From the NCBI RefSeq assembly GCF_037038585.1, contig NC_092520.1, positions 123,722,001 to 123,786,000 on the forward strand: 64,000 nucleotides of DNA, read 5' to 3'. Of the stretch, positions 1-11,431 are shown piece by piece; within the stretch, counting starts at the first letter, position 1, and the number at the start of each line of letters is the position of its first letter. This stretch comes from Patagioenas fasciata. Taxonomy: Eukaryota; Chordata; Aves; Columbiformes; Columbidae. Made by a program: the position numbers and the translations under genes. The notes beneath the pieces are model-generated. The model saw only the letters and a list, made by a program, of their open reading frames with translations. It ran no database searches and was not told the origin of the DNA.

Positions 1-1455
1 AGCATACTCCCAACATTGCTACTAGTTTGAAGAAATATGTATCAAAAATGGGGTCTTCTGGTCTTAATGAAATGCATATTTTTGCTACGTATCTTTTAAA
101 CATACAGTTCTGCACACTCTGGTTCAGCATGGGGATCCTTACCTACCAGTTTATACTGCTCAGTAATCCCAGTGGCTTTTCAGGAGTGAGAGTGAGTAAA
201 TGAATCAGTGTAAGCCAAACTGGTTGTACATGGGGACCTAGAGTAGTTTTCCTACTTCCCTCTTTGGTAACAGTGGCTGTTGTGAAAGAGGCTCCTTTGG
301 ATAATATGGGATTTTTTGTCGCTTTTTTTGAGACCTCTAAGTAGAACTGTTTATGCATACAGAGTTTTTTTAGTTAATTTACATGTTGAAGATGCCTTTT
401 AAAACAGAGAGATTACACTTACTTTTAAGGAACAGCAAGTAACTAATATGTGCTTCTTATCTATTTTGGATGCTTGACAGAAGCCAAGGTCTTAGCTCGT
501 AAGGTGCCAACTACTCTGTGGCTCGCAATGTACTAGAAAGAATCATTTAAATATTAGAAAGATGAAGAAGTTTAAAAATGACTGGAATCTTAGTTAAGCT
601 ACTGTAGCTCAGTTAACCTACTGACTCTTTTCTTCTATGTAAGGACTGGCTTCATCTCTCTTTTAAAAGTGAGCAAGTATTACAAAAACACTGATGCTTA
701 TCTGTTGCACCACTAGTGCATTCCCCTGTGTAGACTACCTTGGAAGAAATGCCTGAAGAGATCATGTCCAATGGTTACACAGTTCCTCCCCTCTTTCTAC
801 TCCTGCGCACCCATGTCTCCTGCAAAAGAAACTCACCGCGGATAAAGACCAGCTCTATCTGGGGCAGTGCTATGACACTGCAGCCTACTTGTAAAATGGA
901 TGGCAAGTCAAGACTGTGTTGGTCTAACTCTTAGAATTTCCTTAGAAACTGTGACTTATTCTGCCTAAAATAACTTTGAGGATACAGAAAATCTCCACCA
1001 GAAGTAATGTAACTATGGTGTCTTTCCTCTAGCAGTTTTCAAGTTTGAGGATTTTAGACTTGGAAAATTCCTCATCTGTGGCAATGCTATTTTTCTTCAT
1101 GATTCACCCTGAAGTGAAGCTTTTTTATAGATAAGCATGAGTACACTTCCTGTACAAAATAATGCTTGTACATGTCTTAAGACTGGGGATAAACTTGCAG
1201 CATGATTTGCACAAAATATTTGCTGTTTCAACACATTTTCTGTCTCATAAAGATTGCCAGTTATCTATTGCCTAGAGTTTAATCACTGAAACTATAGTCC
1301 TGACTTCTCCTTCTGCACTTCTGACAATTGAAGCACTTGAAGAGAAAACAATCTGTTTTTTTCTGTGCAGTTGTGGGTTTTTTCTAGATTGGGTAAGGCT
1401 GAATATAATCAATCTTATCCAAATAATCCAATTAATGAAAAGAAATATGATTTAC
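1..1455 (-). other. PROS1: PROS1 intron 14 (left edge)
   Basis: This stretch follows the exon 14 donor on the minus strand. I searched it in all minus-strand frames for the C-terminal exon of protein S (an FYNGCMEV-like motif, an HSCP-like end, and an acceptor giving the right phase) and found none. It is AT-rich non-coding sequence without a recognisable repeat. The 3' UTR must also lie outside the window. Confidence 0.6.
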
Positions 1456-1669
1456 CTGGCAAGCCGCCCAAATAGGTAACAACATTTGCCATCATTGCTT
1501 GATGCAGGACAGACAGTTTCTCTGAATTGGTTCTGTCTGTGTGTGAATCAACAGACAGTTCAAGTTGCTCTTTGGTTACTAGAAGTCCAACCATCACTTT
1601 TCTGGGTGTACATAACTTCTTTGATTCCAGATGTGCAACAGTGGTGTTTCCAATGGTCACAATGATTTT
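1456..1669 (-). CDS. PROS1: PROS1 exon 14: LG2 domain, second half
   Basis: This 214-nt exon encodes KIIVTIGNTTVAHLESKKLC and continues to SEKLSVLHQAMMANVVTYLGG and LP. The VxTYLGGLP end is diagnostic for protein S/Gas6 LG2. The N-terminal part is diverged and about four residues shorter than the mammalian exon. NTT is a possible N-glycosylation site. Acceptor is ttccacttag, donor GTAAAT, end phase 1. The matching phase-2 start of the last exon is not in this window. Confidence 0.94.
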
Positions 1670-2466
1670 CTAAGTGGAAGAATGGTAGGTCACAAAAGAT
1701 GTCACATATGACTTTAACATACAATTATACTTAGTTCTGATGCATTTTATATTTGAAAGTAGAAGAGAAAGAAATGTTAAATACACATTTTAAAAACTGG
1801 TACCTTAAGTTGCAAAAGTTACAAAACTTGATGTATAATCATCATCTTTGGTGATGAATGCCATTCATTTGTATTCTTGAAAGTGAGAATGTTCACTGTA
1901 AACAATCTTTGGCTATGGTTCTGAGGTGAAGTCGTGTTTCTCTTAAAGGTAAAAGGAGTACTGCTACAACTTTAAAGGTAACCAAAGTGTTCGCTATAGG
2001 TTCTTATTTTAGGCAAAAGCATGGATTAGCCATTGTGTATAATCACACTCAGGGATGCCTGATGTCAACAGATGTAAATGGAAACTTAAGGACAAAAAGA
2101 TCTGTTTATAAATTGGAACTAACATGATGCCATTACTATAATATCATCATTCTACTTCTGTCATATTCCCCTTTCTGCTTTGTGCATTTGGAAGGAAAGG
2201 TTAAAGATGACATGATGTAATGGATAGTACCTGACATAAGAGCACTTAGTCACTGCTGTAGCAATCATGAATAGTAATATATTTTTGGAATATCACTGTA
2301 CGATCTAAGTGCTTTTCAAAATATTAAGTCGGCCTACCAGCTCCACTGTAAGTAAGTGTAAGTACCTTTTTTAATTTTGATTTTTCAAAAATGGAAAGTT
2401 AAGTGAGACAAAAACAAAAGGTTGCACTTATATGCACATCAGCTGGTACGATAATTGTAAAATCAC
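1670..2466 (-). other. PROS1: PROS1 intron 13
   Basis: 797 bp of AT-rich intron between exons 13 and 14. I see no repeat family or conserved element in it. Confidence 0.8.
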
Positions 2467-2615
2467 CTGTGAGTCAGAGGAGTTAGAGTCCACTATGGAC
2501 AAAGCAAGAGGCACTGTTTCATTAGAAACCAAGGCAAACATAACACCAGTGTCTGTGGATGGGCGAATAGTCATAGTCACATTTATTAACCAGTCTTCAG
2601 CACTGTCAAGATTAT
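2467..2615 (-). CDS. PROS1: PROS1 exon 13: LG2 domain, first half
   Basis: This 149-nt exon encodes, after the split Asn codon, NLDSAEDWLINVTMTIRPST and continues DTGVMFALVSNETVPLALSIV to SDSQ. The TIRPSTDTGVMFALVS strand pair is the LG2 core. NVT and NET are N-glycosylation sequons. One residue is missing next to NETVP relative to mammals as I recall them. Acceptor is ttttaaaacag, donor GTGATT, end phase 0. A plus-strand open frame across this exon is an antisense shadow. Confidence 0.94.
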
Positions 2616-4218
2616 CTGTTTTAAAAAGAATAATTAGATTAATAAATCCATCTGCTAATTAAACATTTATACGGTGTCAAAAATCAGTATTTAATTTGCT
2701 CCCACTGTGGAAAAATTAGTATTAATCTCCAGGGAAAAAAAAAAAAAAAAAGTGAACTTTTTGGAACTTTTAGAAAGAACTACGACTTTAAAAAAAAAAA
2801 AAAAGAAGATAAAAACTTTAATCCTGCATCTTTCCTAATCTGTGCTTATTGGACATTTTGTTTTGTTTTGCTACATTATCCATTTTAAACTGGAGCAGGT
2901 GCCATATTCATTACAGGTCAGCTCAAAATTAAACCCAAAAACCTAATCTACTCATAAATTGCTGCCACTGAGTAGAAGACTGGCAGTTTTCATACACATT
3001 TACATTCCAAAGCTGTTCCACTATTAAATGGGAATATGCAGGTGTGTAAATACGCAGATGGTCCAAATATAATTTCACATGATGCATTCACAGTGCAGCT
3101 AATATAAAAATTACTACTTAAAGAGATATTTGTCACCTTTTGTATGTTTTCTTCCAGTGTCTCTTGCCCACCCCCCAGTCAAATCTAGTAGTTTACTGAT
3201 TTCTAGTAGGTTCTTGAGGAAGCAGAAATCCTAGAACATGAGGTTCCTACACAAAGCCAAATGGGCAGGGAATCAGTGGGCTATAATAGCTCGTAGAAAG
3301 GCTGCAGTAAGTGTGGGCAGCCTCTTGGATTTGAGGGGTGGCAGAGTGAGAACAGAAAGGAAAGTGGCTAAAGTCAGGGCAGCAGCCCCAAATGCAAGAT
3401 TCAGGAGGAGTCATGGCAGCATGGTGTTAATGAAAGAATGGGAGGAAAGTTGAGGAGACTTGATGGGCGTAGGAAACTGATATAAGTATGTTGGAAGCAC
3501 AGAATAAAAAAAGCTGGAGAAATCTTTTGAAGTGGACTAGGGAATTTCAAGAAAAGGCCTGGAAAAGCACAGGAAGCCCTGGGATGAAAAGGACTGGGGA
3601 TCAGAGCAGGGTTGAAAGGTAGCATAATATTTAGGATAGGGAAGAGTATAATGTCAACAGGATTTGGGATGATGCTCAAGAGGTATCTCATTTGGGCTCT
3701 CAGGTGTGCACGACGAGATCCTGCTTTGCAAATTTTTATATTGGGGCATGAGGTCAGGCAAGAAAGTTCTGGGTTGAGGAAGGAGCAAGAGATGCACCTA
3801 AAACCTCTAGATATAATATCCATTTAGAAGCAGAATTGTATACACAAAACAATCCATGATCCTTTTCTCCACCCCTAACCTTATTTTTCTGCCAATAATA
3901 TGACAGCTTTCCCCATTGATGAACAGGGGACAGAATTAGATCTTTGGTAAGTGAGTGTGTTCAACAGTGCCCATCTTTTGCAAATAAAGAATATGCTTCC
4001 TAACGTAAAGCACTTCAGAATTAAATGGATGACACCAATGAGACTAGAATTCTCATTCAAGCAAACTTCTAACAGAAGTTACAGGAATCATTGCTGGATG
4101 CAGTGGTGTATAGCTTAATTTGTGTGTCTCTTTTATTTTTGTTTTATTTGTTTTAACAATTCATCAGTTCTATCATGAGTCCTGCAAGTAATATAGGAAT
4201 AGACATCAAAATACTTAC
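2616..4218 (-). other. PROS1: PROS1 intron 12 with A-runs and a purine-rich block
   Basis: 1.6 kb of intron. It carries two A-runs on the plus strand (near 2733-2751 and 2790-2803). From about 3240 to 3825 there is a strongly purine-rich plus strand (AGGAAAGT/GGGATGAAAAGG-like). The purine bias explains long open frames in this block on both strands, including 140 codons on the minus strand rich in Ser, Pro, Leu and Phe. I do not regard these as genes. Confidence 0.7.
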
Positions 4219-4387
4219 TATAGTTTATCTGAAACTTTGCCATTCCAGTGCCAGGGTAGAACGATCCTCTCTCCACTGCTACTAAACAATGTTTGCTCTG
4301 TTTTTCTTGAATAACTTCTTTTACACCTGAGTGTCCCTGATTCATCAGGTTCCAGGCACGAATGCACCCATCTAGTCGAGGGTTAAT
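4219..4387 (-). CDS. PROS1: PROS1 exon 12: LG1-LG2 junction
   Basis: This 169-nt exon encodes INPRLDGCIRAWNLMNQGHS and continues GVKEVIQEKQSKHCLVAVERG to FQINY. The INPRLDGCIR motif, with the cysteine that closes LG1, is a hallmark of this family; LG2 begins in the second half. Acceptor is cttcaacag, donor GTAAGT, end phase 1. Confidence 0.96.
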
Positions 4388-5407
4388 CTGTTGAAGAATT
4401 ACAGCACTAGAAGTCTGCATTCAAAGGTATTTTAAAAATTGTAATAGTAAGGCATTACTTTACATACTAACTTATTTCTGGATAGCCCATAATAGCCTTA
4501 TCAATGCTACAGGTTACAGCACTGATTCTGGGTGGAAACAAATGGCATGAATTTAGTACCTCAGCCTTCAAAGGTATTTCTGATTTAATAACATTTCCCA
4601 TTTTTATGCCAGTGATCTCTACAAAATAGATTACATCAATTTTTAAAGCTCATGCTGGCTTTTTGTTCAGGTCATGACAGCTTTTCTGTAGCTGAAAGAC
4701 AATGATCACTGCCACCGTTCCCTGTTCAAGGTTTCATCTTCTCCTTGTACTAAAGTATAAAGAAATTTCTGGAATTACTTTCTGTTGGGTAAGGTGATGT
4801 TGTGTTGCTTCCTACTTTTTCTTTCTGCTTCACTTTCGAGCAAAAATGCACTTAAAAAAAAAAATGCAGCCTCTACTGTACAGTTACATTTTTGCCTCTC
4901 TGATGATTGCAACAACTTGAGCATACCTATCCCCAGTATAAGATAGAGCTGTTGAGGATATAAGACTGAAAGAATCATGGGCCTTGTCTAGTCTGGGCTA
5001 ATACAAAACCTACTGCAAATGAAAACTCATTGCGCTGCCTGCATAGTGAATTCCGTACCTATTCAGAGCCTAGCAAAAGCCAGCACCAGAAACATGAATC
5101 CCTTGAAACAGCTCTCGCAGCAGCAGTGGTGGTGATTTAGAGAATCTTAAAGCTATATTAAAACAGGCTATGGAATCCTGAAAGATTAGACTGTTAAGTG
5201 CAGAGATTTTACAACAGAAACCTAACTGAAGACAGACTACACAGCTTCATATATGTTTACTTTCAAAATAGACGTTTAAAAACCTGATTTTCGTTTTCTA
5301 AATGGATTCCAGGCCACTCTTCCTCTGTGACTACTAAGTAAACAATACAAAACAAAAAAAAGTAATAGAACAGTATGAATCAACATTACTCTTATTATTT
5401 TAGTTAC

Positions 5408-5575
5408 CTGTTTAACAAGAGTGTTGCCCACTTTGCGAGGTAATCCAGCAATGTAAACCTTAGTTTCCAAGAATCCCTGTGATTGTTTAAAAAGAGTTCC
5501 TGGGCTGTTAATACTCATCACGGCTTCTTTAGCTATTTTTACACTGATGCTGTGTTCCAGTTCTTCAACTGATAT
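5408..5575 (-). CDS. PROS1: PROS1 exon 11: end of LG1
   Basis: This 168-nt exon encodes ISVEELEHSISVKIAKEAVM and continues to LETKVYIAGLPRKVGNTLVKQ. The SVEELEHSIS and ETKVYIAGLPRKV segments are highly conserved in protein S LG1. In mammals this domain binds C4b-binding protein and TFPI. Acceptor is attttag, donor GTAACT, phase 0 at both ends. Confidence 0.95.
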
Positions 5576-6546
5576 CTAAAATTAAATACAAATAATTACA
5601 TACATACACACAAAAACATGTAGAATATTTTAAATACTAATGACACATACCTCTATGAAGCATTACTAATGTTTCTCTAAACAACCAAATTGTAAAACAG
5701 TTTTAATACAGTCAATATTCAAAGCATATTTAAACTTGAATCATGACAACTGTCAACATCCACGGATATCCACAGGAGGATGATCTTCTATTCCACCCCT
5801 ATCCTACCCCTGGGAAAACCCATGCAGCTGATTAGTTTGCTTTATGTGTGATGGAGTTTGCAAGAAGTCGATTTCTACAACTGCTCTGTATCCAATTCAT
5901 ACAGTTCTCTATGTCACTGCAACCTGCTATAGGGCACTGAATCTTTAGATGGGATGTAGACAAAATAGGCTCGATGGTTCCTCCAACAATTATTAGGCAT
6001 AAAAGATTTTTAACCTCAAGGAAGTTGTACTGAACTGAAACAGGAGATCTAGGCAGAATCCTAGCTTCTCTCATCCCCCTTTAAAAGCAACCAAAACCTA
6101 CCTGGTGTTAATAATTTGGTGTGATTTATAGATGGTGTAAGTGAGCAAGGCCCTTCACTTCAGGTATGCAGATTTGAAGAACAAGATGGATTTCTGGTCT
6201 AGCAAATTTAAAACTTGCTTTCTAGACAAACTGTCTAATAACTATGCACTTGAGCATGCAATCACGTTTTAATATTCTGCTGCTTCCTTTTTTTATGATT
6301 ACAAAGAATAATTCCTATATTGTCAGCTGGTGGTAATTACCTCTGTCTTCATTGTAAACCGGTGCCACAATTTCCCAGATGTAGGGCATTCTTGTGTATT
6401 TCTGGGTTGATTTTTAAATCTAGGATTTGAAGGCATCATTTTAAGCCTTTTTAATAGTTGCTTAGTTTCTCCCAGTTTTACTTATCAAGAAAATTTTTCC
6501 CATAGTGGGTTAAAGGAACAAAAGGGAAGAGGAAAACCCATCTTAC

Positions 6547-6736
6547 TATATGCCACAGTCCATCATTAATGGCTTTGCCTCCACTGGTGACTTTTGTTCC
6601 AAATTCATTCTTGTATTGAATTTCAATCTTCCCATCACGAAGAGCAAGTAAGATCCATGCTGTATTGTCAAGAGATTCTGCATATAGTATAACTCCCTCT
6701 GCATCGTATGTCCGGAAATCAAATTCTGCCATAAAT
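6547..6736 (-). CDS. PROS1: PROS1 exon 10: LG1 domain
   Basis: This 190-nt exon encodes FMAEFDFRTYDAEGVILYAE and continues SLDNTAWILLALRDGKIEIQ to GLWHI. The FDFRTYD..G.ILYAE core is the classic laminin-G beta-sandwich signature. The start was chosen at the aaatcag acceptor, which completes the split Arg codon from exon 9. Donor is GTAAGA, end phase 0. The open frame past GLWHI is intronic. Confidence 0.96.
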
Positions 6737-8825
6737 CTGATTTGGGAAGAAGGAATCTTTATAAGATAGGAAACGTGAAATACTGTATAGCCTACAATAA
6801 GTCATTAATAGGGTAAAAAAAAAAAAAAATTCATAGATATTAACTTTTTGGTAACTCTGTATCTGAGCCGTTGTGATATTTGCATACAGTTAGTCAGAAG
6901 GAGAATCTAATATAAGCCTTGTTCATCTGAATCCAGTGAAAAGTTCTGAGATCAATGCCTTGAGCTGGGATTTGAAAGAGCCTTGGTTCAGTTCCCAAAT
7001 ACATGATGACCTTTACATGTGAGGGATATCATACTCCCTTGAGTAAGAAGACAGATGTAATATTCCTGTTGCATTTCATGGAGATGCAATGCAGAAAAAA
7101 TACACGATCTATGATGTGCTTAAATACAAAAGGTTTGCCAAGTGTTGTCCTACAACAACTATAACCTAGCAATTTCCTTTGGTTACTGCTGCCTGTTATA
7201 TGTCATTCTCTAATCTGAGAATTTGTTGTTTGGATCTTGGCAGTTGGCTGAATGTGTATATGTAGCAAAATTATGGTTTGTATTATAGTACCTGTATGGT
7301 GGAAGAGAGAGTATAAGTATAGCCAAAAACAGTCCTTGTCTCCTAGAACATTTGGACTAGATAAAATAGATTAAGGATGAAAGGGCAAAACAAAGCATTT
7401 GGAAGTTAGGATTTGCTGAAGACAACAAAAGAAAAAGGGAGCTGTAATTAAGAACTTGAGTCACTTTCACTCTCTGTCTTGTTCTTTGTCCACTAGATGT
7501 CATTGTTTCTCATGCAGACCCACAGAAAACTCATTCTGTATTTACACAGAGACTATTAAGATAGCTTCAAACATTTATCATCTTAGAAAGGTCTTCCAGG
7601 AGAGCATTAATGTAATGCCTGGTCAACTTAGAATAGCAGTAGAAGAAAAAGTTCTCAATATTTATGTCTTTCTGTAAGGTTCAGAGGCTCTGGGGATCAC
7701 CAGCTCAAGAGCTGCTGCTGCTTTTACCCTCAAACTGCTTGGTCAGTAAGTCAAAGAACACTGCAATTTCAGCTGCTGCAGTGAAAAGATCAAAGATTAA
7801 TAAAGAGGTCACTACCATTAGCAATTGTTCCTACAGCTGTGAAGAAAATCATACAGATGGCACTCTAGACAGGCAGTGTCCTTGAAACACCCTGTGAAAT
7901 GAAGCACAGAGGTGGGGGGAAGCATTGGCCTGGTTTCATTTCTCAGTAGTATGTGTGTAGTATGTCACAGCTTCTACCCAGAAGCGAAACAGCAGCAATA
8001 TCCAAACGAAAGCCACTCCCATATATAACTGAAAGCTGTACAGTAATTATTATCCTATAACATCTGAATTTTATGTTGAGAATTCTAAATGCCCTCCTGC
8101 ATCTGTATCACTGCTGTCCACCATCCCCAGCCCCTGCTCTCTCCTTCAGGGGAAGAGTAAGTTTCTATCATGAGGAAACACCAAGCTTTTTGCTCTTTCG
8201 TTCACAAACCACGGGGACCTACTGCCTATTAAACTTACAGCCCTCAGCCCTTCTCCTTTTTTGCCCACTTAAGTCCAGATCTCTTTGAACTCTTTCTCCC
8301 AGTCCGTACTCCTCTCCCGACAACAGCACTGGTAACTAGGACTGTAATGGCTGGAAGACTCCAACTCTGTTATTCATAGATATGATTGCATCTGAATAAC
8401 AACAGAGCAAGTCTTGCCCTAGCTGTGCACTGTTTCCTGGCTGGGACATGGCTGCTACTGTCTCCTACCTGCTTCTGAGGTATCTGGAAGAAACTTGCTG
8501 ACCTTTGAGTTTTGCTATGTGAGAGAGCTGCTGTCTATACTGATGAGGTGGCTCAAGGACACGGTACAACCAATAAGAGATGCTGCAAACTGACTCTAGA
8601 CACATTGCTCTTGCCTGTACACTTTCAAATAACTTCAGCTTCCTCTAAGTGCTGGTATATGCAGGAACCCAAGTAAATTCATTCTCCATATAAAGGTATC
8701 TTAACCAGTGGGGAGATGGTGATATAATTTATGCATGCAATGTACTCTTTCTAAACCCTCAGGAAACTAACAAAAACAAATGTCCATAATTTCAATGCAT
8801 ACTTTTATCAATAGCAAATTCTTAC

Positions 8826-8944
8826 CTCGTGATATTTGGCAATTTGAACTTTAAGTACAGAACGGGAATTCCTATAAATTGCTCTGCCAGGTAAAGCAGT
8901 TCATAATTCTTTTCAAGGTTCAGTGGGGTACATGCAGTGACAGA
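8826..8944 (-). CDS. PROS1: PROS1 exon 9: linker and start of LG1
   Basis: This 119-nt exon encodes SVTACTPLNLEKNYELLYLA and continues EQFIGIPVLYLKFKLPNITR. The ELLYLAEQF and VLYLKF strands open the first laminin-G/SHBG-like domain. There is one extra residue relative to mammals (the I-P before VLYLKF), with frame kept. Acceptor is ttttcag, donor AG before GTAAG, end phase 2. Confidence 0.95.
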
Positions 8945-11309
8945 CTGAAAATGGTAGAGAATAAAAAAAGCTGTTAATGCATCATGATAGTTCATGAAGT
9001 AACTCCTGCTGTTGGCTGCTAGCCTGTCTTTTCTTTTTTTAAAGCAATGCCCTACCTCTGTGTATTTTGTTTTGTTTTTTAAACTTGAATACCTATGTAA
9101 AAATGAGGGCCTGTGGTTTTTTGCTTGAAATGTCCTTTTATTTAAGCTGTTGGAGGATAATTCAGGTTTAAACGCAGTTCTGGTGGATTGCAACTAATAT
9201 TTAAATATTTAGTATTTGAATCAAGAATTAAAATCTTCCATCAGGTACCTTCCTTTCACCGGGGATCTGTGACACCCACCTGCTGGGGTCCTGCCAGGTT
9301 CCATTATTAAAGTTATATGGAATCTAAATCTGATTGGGTATTTGAAGGGAATGGGGCCAGAGCTCTGTCCTGAGAAGATTTAATAAAAAATAATAATTTA
9401 AAAATCACTTTTTATTTTATTTAATAATACTGATATACAACCACGCATAGCTGAATAATCTCTAGCACTACTAGAATAAATTATGTGAGATAAAAAAATA
9501 ACAATTTACAAGTGGATTAAGTAACAGATTAATAGAAAAAATTTCTGTCTGTTCCTTGAATGTAGTTGTTCTGTTTGACCTCTGGAAAGGATTGTTGATT
9601 AAATTAACACCACAACTCCTGCCGGAATACCACTGAATTAATATTTCTGAGAACCGTTAGTGAGGACATGAAGCTCTTAGGACTACACTCTCTCAGGAAA
9701 ACTGTAAAAGAAGTTCTAAGTGCTTGTGGCAACTGAAAGGCCTACAGCAGTATGTAAAACTGGGATTAATCCTAATGTTCTAGTCAAACCCAGTGTGAGT
9801 AATCACAGTCAGCCATCTGCAGCTGCAATGAGAAGGGGGAAAATGGTACTTATTCTTTCGGGTATTAATCTACCTAAGTTTTAAACAGGAATAGTATCTA
9901 TTTTATGTGTAGTGCAAGTTTAAACTAGTAAAACATTCAGTAAACAAATGTCAGGTATCCATTCTAAAGCACTGTTGAATGCTTTGTTTTCTGAAACTAA
10001 TGTTATCATTTAAGTAATATCTACAGTTTTGTTTTAAAAGGAAAGCACTCAGATTTCCTTTAGGTACAAGGAACTAGACTCTGCATATAAGGAGAGGTGG
10101 GAAGACTCTTCCAGAGTATGTACCCGCCTCATTGACTAGTAGGAGCCTTAAAGTCTCTTTGATTTGAAGTTATCCCTCAAAATGCACCTTGAATAACTTC
10201 TATATGATGGAAGTATAGTAGTTGTACAGAAGAGAATGATCAAAAATAGGTGTGAAGGGCTTTTCTGTTCTCGAGACATGCGGTACTTTGGTAAAAGTTA
10301 ACAATGCAGTTCTCGAACTTCGATTTCTGTATTCAAAATGTAGCAGTTTCACTAAATGTATAGGTATTCATCCTGAATTTTACGGCTACTTCATTTTATG
10401 TTTGATAGTGCCACTAGTCTTAGGACTGCAAATATTTTCAGCTGATTAAAGTATTTTTTTTTCAATTAAAAGGCCTGAAACTAACTGCAAGTGTTGTTCA
10501 GATAAAAAATTTCAGCAAGTATAAACAAGATATAATACATACATGCTAGAACTTGCATCAGACCTTGTTCCTACAGTTTAAGCCAAATTTTATTATATTG
10601 TGTTAGAGATGGGGGGTTTTTGTTGGCAGTTATCTGAGCTCACTTCATGTAACAAGTCTCAGCCTGCTTTTCAAAGTAGACAGGGAACCACTCACAGGAA
10701 AATCCTTGAACTGGGATTCTCCAGAATTCCAAACTTTCTGTTAGTAAGAAGTGTAAATTTGCAAAGTGAGCAAGAACAGATGATTTGGCTGCGAGGTGTA
10801 CTTCAATTGGCAAGTATTACTGAGTGCTTTTTCTTAAAATATGGCAGATGAGAACTGTGGAACAGAATCGAGATTTTTCTACACAAACAAGTAAAGTACA
10901 GAGTAATTCTGAGAGAGCAAGTGAAAACTTTTGTGCAGTCTAAGGAAAACCTGGGAACACATGGACAAATGAATATTCTGTCTCTGAATAAGCTGAGCAG
11001 GAATCATTTGTTTGATAGGAGAAAACTGGGACTTATTTGGGAAGCAGCAGGTAATAAAGATGACTGGTTAAGGCAAGTTTCTCTTGACAGGATTCCTGTA
11101 AATAAGCATGCACAAACTGAATAGCATCCAGATCCCTACCAGGTCTGCTTTGTGAGCCAAACCACAGCTCAGAGTCCCCAGAACTTTCCTGGCAATTTTA
11201 GAATCAGCTCTCAAATAGATTCCTATTTTCTCGATCTAACTTATGCTGTCATCAAGAAACACCCAACTTTGTGATTTTCTGCATGGGATTTTACATAGTA
11301 AAGTTTTAC
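8945..11309 (-). other. PROS1: PROS1 intron 8
   Basis: 2.4 kb of AT-rich intron between exons 8 and 9. Part of it (9360-9540) is very AT-rich. Plus-strand open frames near 10.25-11.12 kb have no homology I recognise. No repeat family was identified. Confidence 0.7.
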
Positions 11310-11431
11310 CTCACAATTCTTCATGTCCTTGGAAAGCTTGAACCCTTTCCTGCCATCACAATAGCAGCTATAACTTCCTGGAGAGTTTACACAAAGTTGA
11401 GCACAAACATTTTCAGCACATTCATCAATAT
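11310..11431 (-). CDS. PROS1: PROS1 exon 8: EGF domain 4 (calcium-binding)
   Basis: This 122-nt exon encodes [20 protein letters not shown] and continues [21 protein letters not shown]. It is the last EGF module, with the DIDEC calcium motif and the [12 protein letters not shown] hydroxylation pattern. It ends in phase 0 at GAG before GTAAAA, a weaker but valid donor. Acceptor is tctcctag. Confidence 0.96.

Larger units (their letters stand above)
4388..8825 (-). other. PROS1: PROS1 introns 11, 10 and 9
   Basis: Introns at 4388-5407, 5576-6546 and 6737-8825, interrupted by exons 11 and 10. The sequence is AT-rich with short A/T runs (for example 4854-4864 and 6816-6829). I recognise no transposon, RNA gene or further exon. 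Open frames around 7456-8288 are short, lack splice context and resemble nothing I know. Confidence 0.7.

Noticed and set aside
143-358. Minus-strand frame with FYLEV and HVQPVW resembling the PROS1 C-terminus
   Set aside because: Spacing of the two motifs differs by about 15 residues from the family and the intervening sequence is unrelated.
780-930. Minus-strand frame with a GC-S-V motif as the missing last PROS1 exon
   Set aside because: No acceptor in the right phase, and the residues do not align with the conserved protein S C-terminus beyond a few chance matches.
8945-9193. Extension of the exon 9 frame upstream as a longer exon
   Set aside because: A clear ttttcag acceptor at 8945-8947 joins in phase with exon 8; the upstream part has no family similarity.
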